From an uncultured Eubacteriales bacterium (GTDB lineage Bacteria; Bacillota; Clostridia; TANB77; CAG-508), in assembly GCA_949288185.1 (NCBI GenBank), contig CASEIZ010000008.1, positions 23,054-87,053 of the forward strand: a stretch of DNA of 64,000 nt, written 5' to 3'. Below the pieces are notes generated by a model, which worked only from the letters and a program-made list of their open reading frames with translations, was not told the DNA's origin and ran no database searches. The position numbers were made by a program, and so were the translations under genes. This document shows, in pieces, positions 1-8,505 of the stretch. The stretch's first letter is position 1, and each line of letters begins with the position of its first letter.

Positions 1-231
1 AAAGCAAAAGAAGGTGACTGTCGATTGAAAAGTATCGTGTTAACACCAAAAGCATTAGAAATAAAGGAAGTTGTAAAAAGACAAATAAACATAGAAGAAA
101 AAAATATTGTAAGTGAAATAACCAAAGAAGAACAAAAGCAATTTTTAGAATTATTAAAAAAAGCATCAAGCAATTTAGAAAATTGTAAAAAAGAAAAATA
201 CAATCACAAAGAAAGGAGAGAGAAATGTTAA
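1..231 (+). CDS. MarR-type transcriptional regulator, C-terminal part (5' end outside window)
   Basis: Reading frame 1 is open from the first base, so this is the tail of a longer gene. The segment reads EGDCRLKSIVLTPKALE, matching the wing of MarR-family winged-helix repressors (D.R.K...LT..G), followed by a charged dimerisation helix. Its end overlaps the ATG of the ABC exporter by 7 bases, so the two are translationally coupled. Local MarR regulators next to such exporters commonly repress them in response to toxic compounds. The family call rests on the wing motif and context only; the DNA-recognition helix is not visible. The TTG at 25 is not a credible start because the frame continues upstream. 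Confidence 0.65.
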   Translation, partial: KAKEGDCRLKSIVLTPKALEIKEVVKRQINIEEKNIVSEITKEEQKQFLELLKKASSNLENCKKEKYNHKERREKC

Positions 232-1964
232 AAAAATTAGCAAGTTATATTAAAGAATATAAAAAAGATGCCATATTAACACCGATTTTTGTTATTTTAG
301 AAGTGGTTATGGAGGTTATTATTCCATTATTGATGGCTAGAATTATAGATGTAGGAATCCAAAATGGTGATGTCCACTATATTCTAGAAATGGGAGTTTT
401 ATTAATTGTTTCAGCCATATTATCTTTAACTTTTGGAATGTTATCTGGAAGATTTGCAGCAAAAGCCTCAGCAGGGTATGCGAAAAATTTAAGAAAAGCC
501 ATGTTTCATAAAGTGCAAGACTATTCTTTTGAAAATATAGATAAATTTTCAACATCAAGTTTAGTGACACGTATGACAACAGATGTAACCAATGTGCAAA
601 TGGCTTTCCAAATGATTATTAGGATTTTGGTGAGAGGACCAATCATGATGATATTTGCATTATTAATGGTTATGTCTATCAGTATGAAATTGTCAGCCGT
701 CTTTTTTGTGGCAATACCAGTTTTAGGTGTGATTCTATTCTATATAGCAATAAAGGCACATCCTAACTTCGAAAGAGTATTTAAAAAATATGATAAATTA
801 AACAGAGTTGTTCAAGAGAACGTATCTGCTATTAGAGTCGTAAAAGCATATGTTAGAGAATCTTTTGAAGAAAAGAAATTTAAAGAAGTCAATGATGAAG
901 TATATGAAAACTTCAAAAAAGCAGAAAAAATTGTTGCATTTAATGGACCAGTTATGCAATTTACCATTTATACCTGTATTTTATTGATTTCATGGATTGG
1001 TACACAACTAATTGTTGGTGGAGAAATGCAAACAGGACAATTATCAAGTATCATTACATATGCATGGCAAATCCTTGCAAGCTTAATGATGTTATCATTT
1101 GTATTTGTTATGATTATTATGGCACAATCATCAGCCGAAAGAATTATTGAAGTCATTGATGAAGAGCCAACCATAAAAGATAAAGAAAATCCGCTAACAG
1201 AAGTAAAAGATGGATCTATCAAATTTGAAAATGTCAGTTTCCAATACAGTGACGAGCAAAAAGATGATAAATTTGCACTGGAAAATATTAATCTAGATAT
1301 TAAAGCAGGAGAAACGATTGGAATTATTGGAGGAACCGGAAGTTCAAAATCAACACTTGTGCAATTAATCCCAAGACTATATGATGTTACAAAAGGAAGT
1401 GTTAAAGTAGGCGGTGTTGATGTTAAAGACTATGAAATACATGCTTTAAGAGATGCTGTAGCCATGGTATTACAAAAAAATATCTTATTCTCTGGAACCA
1501 TTGCAGAAAACTTAAGATGGGGAGATAAAGAAGCAGATCAAGAAGAATTGGAAGAAGCATGTAAATTAGCACAAGCAGATGGCTTTATCAAAGAATTCCC
1601 AAGTAAATATGAAACTGTATTAGACCAAGGTGGTACAAATGTTTCAGGAGGACAAAAACAAAGAATCTGTATTGCAAGAGCTATGTTAAAGAAACCAAAA
1701 ATATTAATTCTAGACGATTCAACAAGTGCGGTCGATACGAAAACAGATGCATTAATTCGAAAAGCATTTAGAGAAGAAATACCAAATACAACTAAAATCA
1801 TTATTGCACAAAGAGTTTCTTCAGTAGAAGATGCAGATAAAATCATTGTTTTAAATGAAGGAAAGATAGATGGAATTGGAACATCAGAAGAATTATTAAA
1901 AACAAATGCAATTTATAGAGAAGTATATGAATCACAGATGAAAGGAGGAGACGAAGATGCCTAA
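225..1964 (+). CDS. Heterodimeric ABC exporter subunit A, degenerate ATPase site
   Basis: A 579-residue half-transporter: six-helix type I exporter membrane domain (about residues 15-310), then a nucleotide-binding domain. It overlaps the next half-transporter by 8 bases, and the pair resembles TM287/288, BmrCD or LmrCD multidrug exporters. Its catalytic site is degenerate: Walker B reads ILDDSTSAVD, with Asp in place of the catalytic Glu, and the H-loop reads IIAQR, with Gln for His. Both are usual for the non-hydrolysing partner. Less usual, Walker A reads GGTGSSKST (about residue 369), with Ser for the last Gly. The signature VSGGQKQR is intact. Start chosen at ATG 225 behind GGAGAG. Substrate unknown, probably drugs or peptides. 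Confidence 0.88.
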   Translation: MLKKLASYIKEYKKDAILTPIFVILEVVMEVIIPLLMARIIDVGIQNGDVHYILEMGVLLIVSAILSLTFGMLSGRFAAKASAGYAKNLRKAMFHKVQDYSFENIDKFSTSSLVTRMTTDVTNVQMAFQMIIRILVRGPIMMIFALLMVMSISMKLSAVFFVAIPVLGVILFYIAIKAHPNFERVFKKYDKLNRVVQENVSAIRVVKAYVRESFEEKKFKEVNDEVYENFKKAEKIVAFNGPVMQFTIYTCILLISWIGTQLIVGGEMQTGQLSSIITYAWQILASLMMLSFVFVMIIMAQSSAERIIEVIDEEPTIKDKENPLTEVKDGSIKFENVSFQYSDEQKDDKFALENINLDIKAGETIGIIGGTGSSKSTLVQLIPRLYDVTKGSVKVGGVDVKDYEIHALRDAVAMVLQKNILFSGTIAENLRWGDKEADQEELEEACKLAQADGFIKEFPSKYETVLDQGGTNVSGGQKQRICIARAMLKKPKILILDDSTSAVDTKTDALIRKAFREEIPNTTKIIIAQRVSSVEDADKIIVLNEGKIDGIGTSEELLKTNAIYREVYESQMKGGDEDA

Positions 1965-3819
1965 AACCAAAGGAAAGAAAAGAAAGACAATTAAAAGATT
2001 ATTAAAATATGTAACAGAAGGATACAAATTACAATTAGCAGTTGTGTTAGTGAGTATCATTATTAGTGCTTTAGTTGGGGTTATTGGTACACAATTTATT
2101 AAATACTTAATTGATGATTTTATTACACCACTTTTAGGAAGTCAGTCTCCAGACTATACAAGATTATTAAATGTGATTATGATAATGGCAGTTATCTATT
2201 TAGTAGGTGTGGTTTGTACATTTACATATAACCGATTAATGGTGAATATATCACAAGGTGTTTTAAATAAAATTCGTACACAAATGTTTAATCATATGCA
2301 AAAATTACCAATCAAATATTTTGATAGTAGAACACATGGAGACATTATGAGTACCTATACAAATGACGTAGATACTTTAAGACAAATGTTAAGTCAAAGT
2401 ATTCCACAAGTATTTTCAGCTTGTGTTTCGATGGTAGCTGTATTAATTGCTATGCTTGCAACCAATATTTATTTAACACTTGTTGTATTAGCAATGGTCA
2501 TATTGATGGTATTTGTATCAAGATATTTAGGTGGAAACAGTTCAAGATTTTTCGTTAAACAACAAGAAGATATCGGAAAAGTCAATGGATATATTGAAGA
2601 AATGATGGAAGGACAAAAAGTTGTCAAAGTATTTAATTATGAAGAAGATTCAAAAGCAAAATTTGATGACGTAAATGAACAATTATGTGACAGTATGACA
2701 AAAGCCAATATGTATGCCAATATTTTGATGCCATGTATCATGAATATTGGAAACTTAGGCTATGTATTAGTTGCTGTTATTGGTGGTATTTTATCTGTTA
2801 ATGGAATCTTAACAATTGGTAGTATTGCAGCCTTTTTACAATATGTAAAAGCTTTTACAAATCCATTAGGTCAAGTATCACAACAAATGAACTCTATTAT
2901 TATGGCATTAGCAGGTGCAGAAAGAATCTTTGATTTAATTGACCAAGAAGAAGAAGTGGATGAAGGATATGTAACATTAGTAAATGCTAAAATGGAAAAT
3001 GGAAAAATTGTGGAATCTAAAGAAAGAACAGGAATGTGGGCATGGAAACATCCTCATAAAGATGGAAGAATTACTTATACAAGACTTCGTGGCCAAGTAG
3101 AATTTGAAAATGTACAATTTGGATATGAACCAAAGAAACGAATTTTACATGATATTAGCCTTGTTGCTAAAGAAGGGCAAAAAGTATCATTTGTTGGAGC
3201 AACAGGAGCAGGAAAAACAACTATCACAAATCTAATTAACAGATTTTATGATATCCAAGATGGAAAAATTCGTTATGATAGAATTAATATTCGAAAAATT
3301 AAGAAAGACGATTTAAGAAGATCATTAGGAATGGTTCTTCAAGATACAAGTTTATTTACAGGAACCATCAGAGACAATATCCGTTATGGAAAACTAAATG
3401 CAACAGATGAGGAAGTCGAATCAGCAGCAAAACTATCAAATGCAGATAAATTTATTAAACATTTGCCACAGGGATATGATACCATGATAACTGGTAATGG
3501 AGAAGGTTTATCACAAGGACAAAGACAATTATTATCTATTGCAAGAGCAGCATTAAATAATCCGCCAGTATTAATCTTAGATGAAGCAACATCAAGTATT
3601 GATACCAGAACAGAAAAAATTGTTCAAGAAGGAATGGATAAATTAATGAAAGGAAGAACCGTATTTGTTATTGCACATAGACTTTCAACAATCAAAAACT
3701 CTGATTTAATCATGGTATTAGACCATGGAAGAATTATTGAAAGAGGAAACCATAATGAGTTAATTGCACAAAAAGGAACGTATTATGGATTGTATACTGG
3801 TGCGATTGAAATTGATTAA
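1957..3819 (+). CDS. Heterodimeric ABC exporter subunit B, catalytic ATPase
   Basis: A 620-residue half-transporter with an N-terminal six-helix domain and a C-terminal ATPase domain having canonical residues: Walker A GATGAGKTT (about 414), signature LSQGQRQL, Walker B LILDEATSSID with catalytic Glu, and H-loop His (IAHRLST). A roughly 35-residue insertion with a Trp/His-rich stretch (MWAWKHPHKDGR) links the two domains, as is common in the catalytic subunit of these pairs. It should hydrolyse ATP for the complex with the degenerate partner upstream. Last gene of the operon; a repeat patch and a terminator follow. Confidence 0.9.
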   Translation: MPKTKGKKRKTIKRLLKYVTEGYKLQLAVVLVSIIISALVGVIGTQFIKYLIDDFITPLLGSQSPDYTRLLNVIMIMAVIYLVGVVCTFTYNRLMVNISQGVLNKIRTQMFNHMQKLPIKYFDSRTHGDIMSTYTNDVDTLRQMLSQSIPQVFSACVSMVAVLIAMLATNIYLTLVVLAMVILMVFVSRYLGGNSSRFFVKQQEDIGKVNGYIEEMMEGQKVVKVFNYEEDSKAKFDDVNEQLCDSMTKANMYANILMPCIMNIGNLGYVLVAVIGGILSVNGILTIGSIAAFLQYVKAFTNPLGQVSQQMNSIIMALAGAERIFDLIDQEEEVDEGYVTLVNAKMENGKIVESKERTGMWAWKHPHKDGRITYTRLRGQVEFENVQFGYEPKKRILHDISLVAKEGQKVSFVGATGAGKTTITNLINRFYDIQDGKIRYDRINIRKIKKDDLRRSLGMVLQDTSLFTGTIRDNIRYGKLNATDEEVESAAKLSNADKFIKHLPQGYDTMITGNGEGLSQGQRQLLSIARAALNNPPVLILDEATSSIDTRTEKIVQEGMDKLMKGRTVFVIAHRLSTIKNSDLIMVLDHGRIIERGNHNELIAQKGTYYGLYTGAIEID

Positions 3820-3820
3820 T

Positions 3821-3914
3821 GTCGCATTGGGATCGTTTTTGTCTCATTGAGATCGTTTGTGTATGCGACATTTTAATGTCTCATTGAGATCGTTTGTGCA
3901 TGCGACATTTTAAA
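3821..3914. repeat. Two tandem 37-bp repeats plus a degenerate half copy
   Basis: Positions 3841-3877 and 3878-3914 are near-identical 37-bp direct repeats (GTCTCATTGAGATCGTTTGT core, ending GCGACATTTTAA). A diverged partial copy lies at 3821-3840. They lie between the exporter stop codon and its terminator. The GTCxCATT...GCGACATTTT layout recalls the GTCC...GGGACATTTT elements seen elsewhere in this window, so this may be a diverged member. Confidence 0.8.
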
Positions 3915-3926
3915 AAATAAGAAAAA

Positions 3927-3952
3927 AGTCACGTATTACACGTGGCTTTTAT
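3927..3952 (+). terminator. Intrinsic terminator after the ABC exporter
   Basis: An 8-bp stem (AGTCACGT with ACGTGGCT, one G-T pair), 5-base loop, followed by TTT. Preceded by A6. Confidence 0.75.
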
Positions 3953-3991
3953 AAAACTTTTAAATAAAATATATACAAAAAAAATGAATTG

Positions 3992-4000
3992 TGATAAAAT
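3992..4000 (+). promoter_or_regulatory. Extended -10 promoter for the gene at 4034
   Basis: TGATAAAAT (TGnTAAAAT) lies 34 bases upstream of the start codon. No clear -35 box is visible, as is typical of extended -10 promoters. Confidence 0.5.
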
Positions 4001-4033
4001 TTGAAAAGAAAAAATAAAGAAGGGGGAAAACAA

Positions 4034-5752
4034 ATGAAAACAAAAGTCATTGGAAGAATGATCAGTATAGTTATTGTACTAATTTTAATTTTAGGGGGGA
4101 TTTTTGCCTATATCTATTTTGGAACAGATTTATTAAAATCAAATGGGCAACTATTTTTCAAATATTTAGGACAAGTACTTGATGTGCAGGATGGATTTAT
4201 TGATAGTCAACTAACGGAATACTCAAAGAAAAAATATACTGGAAAATATGAGGATAGTGGAACATTTTCAGCAGAAATTGCTATGAATGGCATAGATTAT
4301 GGAACCTCACAAGCAGTAAATGATTTTAATATTACATATTCTGGAAAGGTAGATAATACAGAAAGAAAAAATGAACAAAATATTACATTAAATTATTCAG
4401 AGGATGTAAATTTTCCATTTAAATACAAATATGCAAACGACACAGTAGGTTTACAAACAGATTATGTTTCAAGTAAATATATTGGTATAGAAAATAGCAA
4501 TCTAAAAGAAATTGCAGAAAAATTCGGAGTAGAAGATACATCAGAGTTTCCAGACACAATTGATTTCTTCAGCGATTTTACAAATCAAGAAACTATGAAT
4601 TTAACAGAAGATGAAAGGCAACAAATAATTGATACCTATCTACCTATATTTGAAGAAAAATTAGGACAAAAAGAATTTACGAAAACAAAAGAAAATGATG
4701 TAACAAGTTATTCTGTATCAGTTACAAATCAAGAAATAAAAGATTTAATTCTTACTATATTAGAAACATTAAAAAATGATTCTATTTTGATGCCAAAAAT
4801 GGAGGAAATGTTTAAAAATGCATTAGATACAATGAATCAAGCATCTGATGAAGACATGACTGTACAAAGTTTAATTCAAGCAATGATTGATGATATGAAT
4901 GATGCAGATATAGAAGAAGGAACAAATACGATAACTGTAACACAAACAAATAGAAAATTATCAGCAATAGCATTAACTATAAACGATACATCAACAACAG
5001 TAGAATTTACAATAAGCAAAACAAATGACTCAGGAAATCTAACATATGGAATAGAAATGAATGCAACAGATAATGAAACACAAGAAAATGCAAGATATTT
5101 CTTTACAGCTAGTTATCAAGGATTAGAAGAATTAGCAAGTGTAAATGAAAATTATCAATTTGGAATTGTTGGAAACATAGATGGCGAAGAACAAAAAATG
5201 ATATATACCTTAAATTGTACGGATACCTTTAATGATGGACTTACAATTGAAGACTTTAAAGAGGATGAAATACAACTATTAAATGACTATAGTGCAGAGG
5301 AAATGATAACATTATTAATGAATATAGTAGAAAGAATTGGTGAAGTAAACTCAGAACAAATGCAAGATATAGGATTTGATGAAGAAGCTGGAAATCCAAT
5401 TTTGTATGCTTTCCCACTAACATCAATTGGTCTATTGACCTATAATCAAGCTGCTAGTGTGGTTAAAGAAAATTCAATGAGCGAAGTAGAAATGAATGCA
5501 TTTAATGCAAAATTTGAACAATATGAGGGAGTACAAAGAGGAACTTCTGTTACAAGTTTGTTACAAGCTGTTGTTACAAACAATATATCAAAATTGTATG
5601 ATGATAGAAAAGTAGAAGTTAGTGGAGTTGTAACTATGGCAAAAGATGCTACAGAAGCACCAACAGAGGAAATCAATACTGGTTCAACATATAACGTAGA
5701 GTTGCAATATACAGAAGGATTAGTTAGTGGAATTATAATTACAGAACAATAA
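4034..5752 (+). CDS. Membrane-anchored extracytoplasmic protein of unknown function
   Basis: A 572-residue protein with a short basic N-terminus and one hydrophobic segment (about residues 7-27), then a long hydrophilic, Asp/Glu/Asn/Thr-rich region predicted outside the cell. There is no lipobox cysteine, so the segment probably stays as a signal anchor. The ATG at 4034 is chosen over the upstream TTG at 4001 because GGGGG lies 8 bases before it and the earlier codons form the leader. I do not recognise a catalytic motif. It appears monocistronic. A substrate-binding, adhesion or envelope-stress role are all possible; none is supported directly. Confidence 0.6.
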   Translation: MKTKVIGRMISIVIVLILILGGIFAYIYFGTDLLKSNGQLFFKYLGQVLDVQDGFIDSQLTEYSKKKYTGKYEDSGTFSAEIAMNGIDYGTSQAVNDFNITYSGKVDNTERKNEQNITLNYSEDVNFPFKYKYANDTVGLQTDYVSSKYIGIENSNLKEIAEKFGVEDTSEFPDTIDFFSDFTNQETMNLTEDERQQIIDTYLPIFEEKLGQKEFTKTKENDVTSYSVSVTNQEIKDLILTILETLKNDSILMPKMEEMFKNALDTMNQASDEDMTVQSLIQAMIDDMNDADIEEGTNTITVTQTNRKLSAIALTINDTSTTVEFTISKTNDSGNLTYGIEMNATDNETQENARYFFTASYQGLEELASVNENYQFGIVGNIDGEEQKMIYTLNCTDTFNDGLTIEDFKEDEIQLLNDYSAEEMITLLMNIVERIGEVNSEQMQDIGFDEEAGNPILYAFPLTSIGLLTYNQAASVVKENSMSEVEMNAFNAKFEQYEGVQRGTSVTSLLQAVVTNNISKLYDDRKVEVSGVVTMAKDATEAPTEEINTGSTYNVELQYTEGLVSGIIITEQ

Positions 5753-5814
5753 TAGGATGGGACAGTTATAAAAACATAATAGAATTTAAAGAAATTAAGA
5801 AAAGGAGCGGTTTT

Positions 5815-6978
5815 ATGAGTGATATGACAATTTCAAAGGATATTATCCATATCGGAGCAAGTGATAAAGACATTAAAATATTTGAAAGCCAATATACATT
5901 AGAAAATGGAATGAGTTACAATTCTTACCTAATAAAGGATGAAAAAAATGTTGTATTAGATACCATCGATGAAAAATTAACAGATACATGGTTCGGAAAC
6001 TTAGAAAAAGCTTTAAATGGTGAAAAACCAGATTATCTAATCGTTTCTCATATGGAGCCAGACCATGCATATAACATAGGAAAATTAGCTAAAAAATATC
6101 CAGAAATGAAAATCGTTGGAAATCAGCTTACCTTTAACATGCTTGCAAATTTCTTTAAAGAAATTGATTTTTCTAATAGAAAATTTGTCGTTATGGAAGG
6201 TGATGTATTAGATATTGGAAAACATAAATTACAATTTTTTATGGCACCAATGGTACATTGGCCAGAAGTGATGGTGACTTATGAACAAACAGAAAAAATC
6301 TTATTTTCAGCAGATGGTTTTGGAAAATTTGGAGCATTAGATGTGGATGAAGAATGGGATTGTGAAGCAAGAAGATATTATTTTGGAATTGTCGGAAAAT
6401 ATGGAATGCAAGTACAAGCTTTATTAAAAAAAGCTGCCACATTAGATATTCAAATGATTTGTCCTTTACATGGACCCATCTTAAAAGAAAATTTAGGATA
6501 TTATATAGATAAATATAATACATGGAGTAGTTATCAACCAGAAGAAGAAGGAATCTATATTGCATGTAGTTCTATCTATGGAAATACCTTAAAATCTGCT
6601 CAAAAATTAGCAGAAATCTTAAAAGAAAAAGGAGCCAAAAAAGTTGTATTAGCAGATTTGACAAAAGAAGATTGGGCAGAAGCAGTGGAAGATGCCTTTA
6701 GGTATTCACATTTAGTTGTGGCATCTTCTAGCTATAATGCAGGATTATTTCCACCAATGAAACAATTTTTGGACCATTTAAAAGAAAGAAATTATCAAAA
6801 CAGAACGGTAGGAATTATAGAAAATGGTTCATGGGCACCTTCAGCGGGAAAATGTATGAAGGGGACTTTAGAAGAAATGAAAAATATCAATATCATAGAA
6901 CCTATGATAACCATAAAATCAACAATGAGTGATGAAAATATTGCTCAAATGGAAGAAATGGCAGATAAAATTTTATAG
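5815..6978 (+). CDS. fprA: Flavodiiron protein (FprA-type A flavoprotein)
   Basis: A 387-residue cytoplasmic oxygen and/or nitric oxide reductase that protects anaerobes. The N-terminal metallo-beta-lactamase-like domain carries the diiron ligands: H79, E81, D83 and H84 in SHMEPDHAYN, a His in the APMVHWPE stretch, an Asp in ILFSADGFG, and a late His in ICPLHGP. The C-terminal flavodoxin domain (from about residue 245) binds FMN through SSIYGNT. Length fits the two-domain class without fused rubredoxin, so electrons would come from a separate rubredoxin or flavoprotein. AAGGAG lies before the ATG. It stands alone, followed by a repeat-derived terminator. Confidence 0.93.
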   Translation: MSDMTISKDIIHIGASDKDIKIFESQYTLENGMSYNSYLIKDEKNVVLDTIDEKLTDTWFGNLEKALNGEKPDYLIVSHMEPDHAYNIGKLAKKYPEMKIVGNQLTFNMLANFFKEIDFSNRKFVVMEGDVLDIGKHKLQFFMAPMVHWPEVMVTYEQTEKILFSADGFGKFGALDVDEEWDCEARRYYFGIVGKYGMQVQALLKKAATLDIQMICPLHGPILKENLGYYIDKYNTWSSYQPEEEGIYIACSSIYGNTLKSAQKLAEILKEKGAKKVVLADLTKEDWAEAVEDAFRYSHLVVASSSYNAGLFPPMKQFLDHLKERNYQNRTVGIIENGSWAPSAGKCMKGTLEEMKNINIIEPMITIKSTMSDENIAQMEEMADKIL

Positions 6979-6979
6979 A

Positions 6980-7040
6980 TGTCCAATTGGGGACGTTTCT
7001 GTTTGGGACATTTTTAGAGATTTTGAGTCCGTCCCCAAAT
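6980..7040 (+). repeat. GGGGACG-family element, terminator-like, downstream of fprA
   Basis: TGTCC at 6980 pairs with GGGACA at 7005-7010 around a GGGGACG core and is followed by TTTTT, giving a terminator shape just after the fprA stop. A second, different half element (GAGTCCGTCCCC) lies at 7025-7037 in opposite orientation. The same sequences recur at 21196, 26832 and 45046 (first half) and at 18140 and 19025 (second half). Confidence 0.8.
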
Positions 7041-7077
7041 TACTAAAAAGAATGAAAAATAAAGGTTGGTGATATTT

Positions 7078-7263
7078 ATGTCACGTAAAAAAATGGAAAC
7101 AGGATTAATTGTAATAAAACAAACAAAATTTGACAAAATAAGAAGAGGTCTGTTGATGTTTTTTTATGGAAAGGATTATAAAATATTTGAGAATTATCAT
7201 CAACTAATAAAAGTAAATAGACCCCAAAATATTATTATTCCAAAAGAAATCAAAGACCTTTAA
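7078..7263 (+). CDS. Small uncharacterised protein upstream of bile salt hydrolase
   Basis: A 61-residue basic protein beginning MSRKKMETGLIV. ATG 7078 is taken because GGTTGGTG lies just upstream; the in-frame TTG at 7066 would bury that site. A hydrophobic patch in GLLMFFYG could be weakly membrane-associated, but no clear transmembrane helix is seen. It ends 21 bases before the bile salt hydrolase-like gene and is probably co-transcribed. Not recognised. Confidence 0.5.
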   Translation: MSRKKMETGLIVIKQTKFDKIRRGLLMFFYGKDYKIFENYHQLIKVNRPQNIIIPKEIKDL

Positions 7264-7284
7264 AATAAATAAAAAGGTGAGAAT

Positions 7285-8259
7285 ATGTGTACTTGTATTA
7301 CATTTAAAACAAAAGATTATTATTTTGGAAGAAATTTAGATTTAGAATCTACTTTTGGAGAAAAAGTAGTAGTAACACCTAGAAATTATGAATTTACTTT
7401 AAGAAATCATACAAAAATGAAAACAAAATATGCCATGATAGGAATGGGAACAGTTGTAGAAGATTATCCCTTATATGCAGATAGCGGAAATGAAAAAGGA
7501 TTATGTATGGCAGGATTATATTTTCCAGGAAATGCTGTTTATTTTGAGGAAAAAGAAAATGCTATCAATATAGCTTCATTTGAATTAATTCCATGGTGTT
7601 TAGGAAATTTTTCAAGTATAGCAGAATTAAGAGAAGAGTTAAATAAGATAAATATAACAAACAAATCATTTCATGAAAATATACCAGCTGTAGGTTTACA
7701 TTGGATGATTAGTGATAAAAAAGAATGTATTGTATTAGAACAAACAAAAAATGGATTACAAATTTATGATAATCCCTATGGCGTTTTAACCAATAATCCA
7801 CCATTTCATTATCATGATATGAATATGAACAATTATATGAATGTATCAGCTAAATTTCCAACTAATATATTTTCAGAAGAAATTTCTTTACAACCATATG
7901 GACAAGGAATGGGAATGATGGGATTACCAGGAGATGTCACACCAACTTCTAGATTTGTTAGAACAGCATTTTATAAATTTAACTCTATCACAGATGAGGA
8001 TGAGGAAAGTTCTATTTCTCAATTTTTTCATATCTTAGATTCTGTTTCTATGATAAAGGGAAGTGTTCTAACAAAAGAAAATCATTATGATATGACCACT
8101 TATTCTTCTTGTATGAATGCAAGTAAAGGGATATATTATTTTAAAACGTATTATAACAACCAAATCAATGCAGTTTCATTAAATGAAGAAAACAAGAATG
8201 GAGATAAGTTGGAAACATATGAATTACCAAGAAAACAGCATATACAATATTGGAACTAA
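7285..8259 (+). CDS. cbh: Bile salt hydrolase / choloylglycine hydrolase family (Ntn amidase)
   Basis: A 324-residue N-terminal-nucleophile hydrolase, the usual length for bile salt hydrolases, which cleave glycine or taurine from conjugated bile acids. After removal of Met1 the nucleophile is Cys2 (MCTCITF). FGRNLD supplies the conserved Arg16 and Asp19, LTNNPP the active-site Asn near 170, and SRFVR the late Arg near 223. The GMGxxGLPGD stretch is characteristic of bile salt hydrolases as opposed to generic penicillin acylases. No signal peptide, so cytoplasmic. RBS AGGTGAG. Substrate preference cannot be read from sequence; penicillin V acylase or N-acyl homoserine lactone acylase activity is the alternative. 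Confidence 0.87.
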   Translation: MCTCITFKTKDYYFGRNLDLESTFGEKVVVTPRNYEFTLRNHTKMKTKYAMIGMGTVVEDYPLYADSGNEKGLCMAGLYFPGNAVYFEEKENAINIASFELIPWCLGNFSSIAELREELNKINITNKSFHENIPAVGLHWMISDKKECIVLEQTKNGLQIYDNPYGVLTNNPPFHYHDMNMNNYMNVSAKFPTNIFSEEISLQPYGQGMGMMGLPGDVTPTSRFVRTAFYKFNSITDEDEESSISQFFHILDSVSMIKGSVLTKENHYDMTTYSSCMNASKGIYYFKTYYNNQINAVSLNEENKNGDKLETYELPRKQHIQYWN

Positions 8260-8294
8260 ATAAGAAAAGTGTATACGCAAAAATATATATAAAG

Positions 8295-8363
8295 CGAAAG
8301 TATTACTAAATGATTTATTAATCACATTCGTAATGAAATCATTTAATAATACTTTCGTTTTTT
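8295..8363 (+). terminator. Strong intrinsic terminator after bile salt hydrolase
   Basis: Arms 8295-8316 and 8336-8357 form a 22-bp near-perfect stem starting CGAAAGTATTA, followed by T6. Confidence 0.88.
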
Positions 8364-8441
8364 ATATGGGATTAAATAGGCAATAAAAAATAAAACTAAT
8401 ACACCTTTTTTCTTTATAATGATGAAAAAAGTAAGAAAACA

Positions 8442-8450
8442 TGCTATAAT
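8442..8450 (+). promoter_or_regulatory. Extended -10 promoter for rlmN
   Basis: TGCTATAAT, a perfect TGnTATAAT, lies 55 bases upstream of the rlmN start. The -35 region is poor. Confidence 0.6.
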
Positions 8451-8505
8451 AGAACAGTAATGATTAACTAATATCATGGGGATAAAAAATAAGAGAGGAA
8501 AGAAA

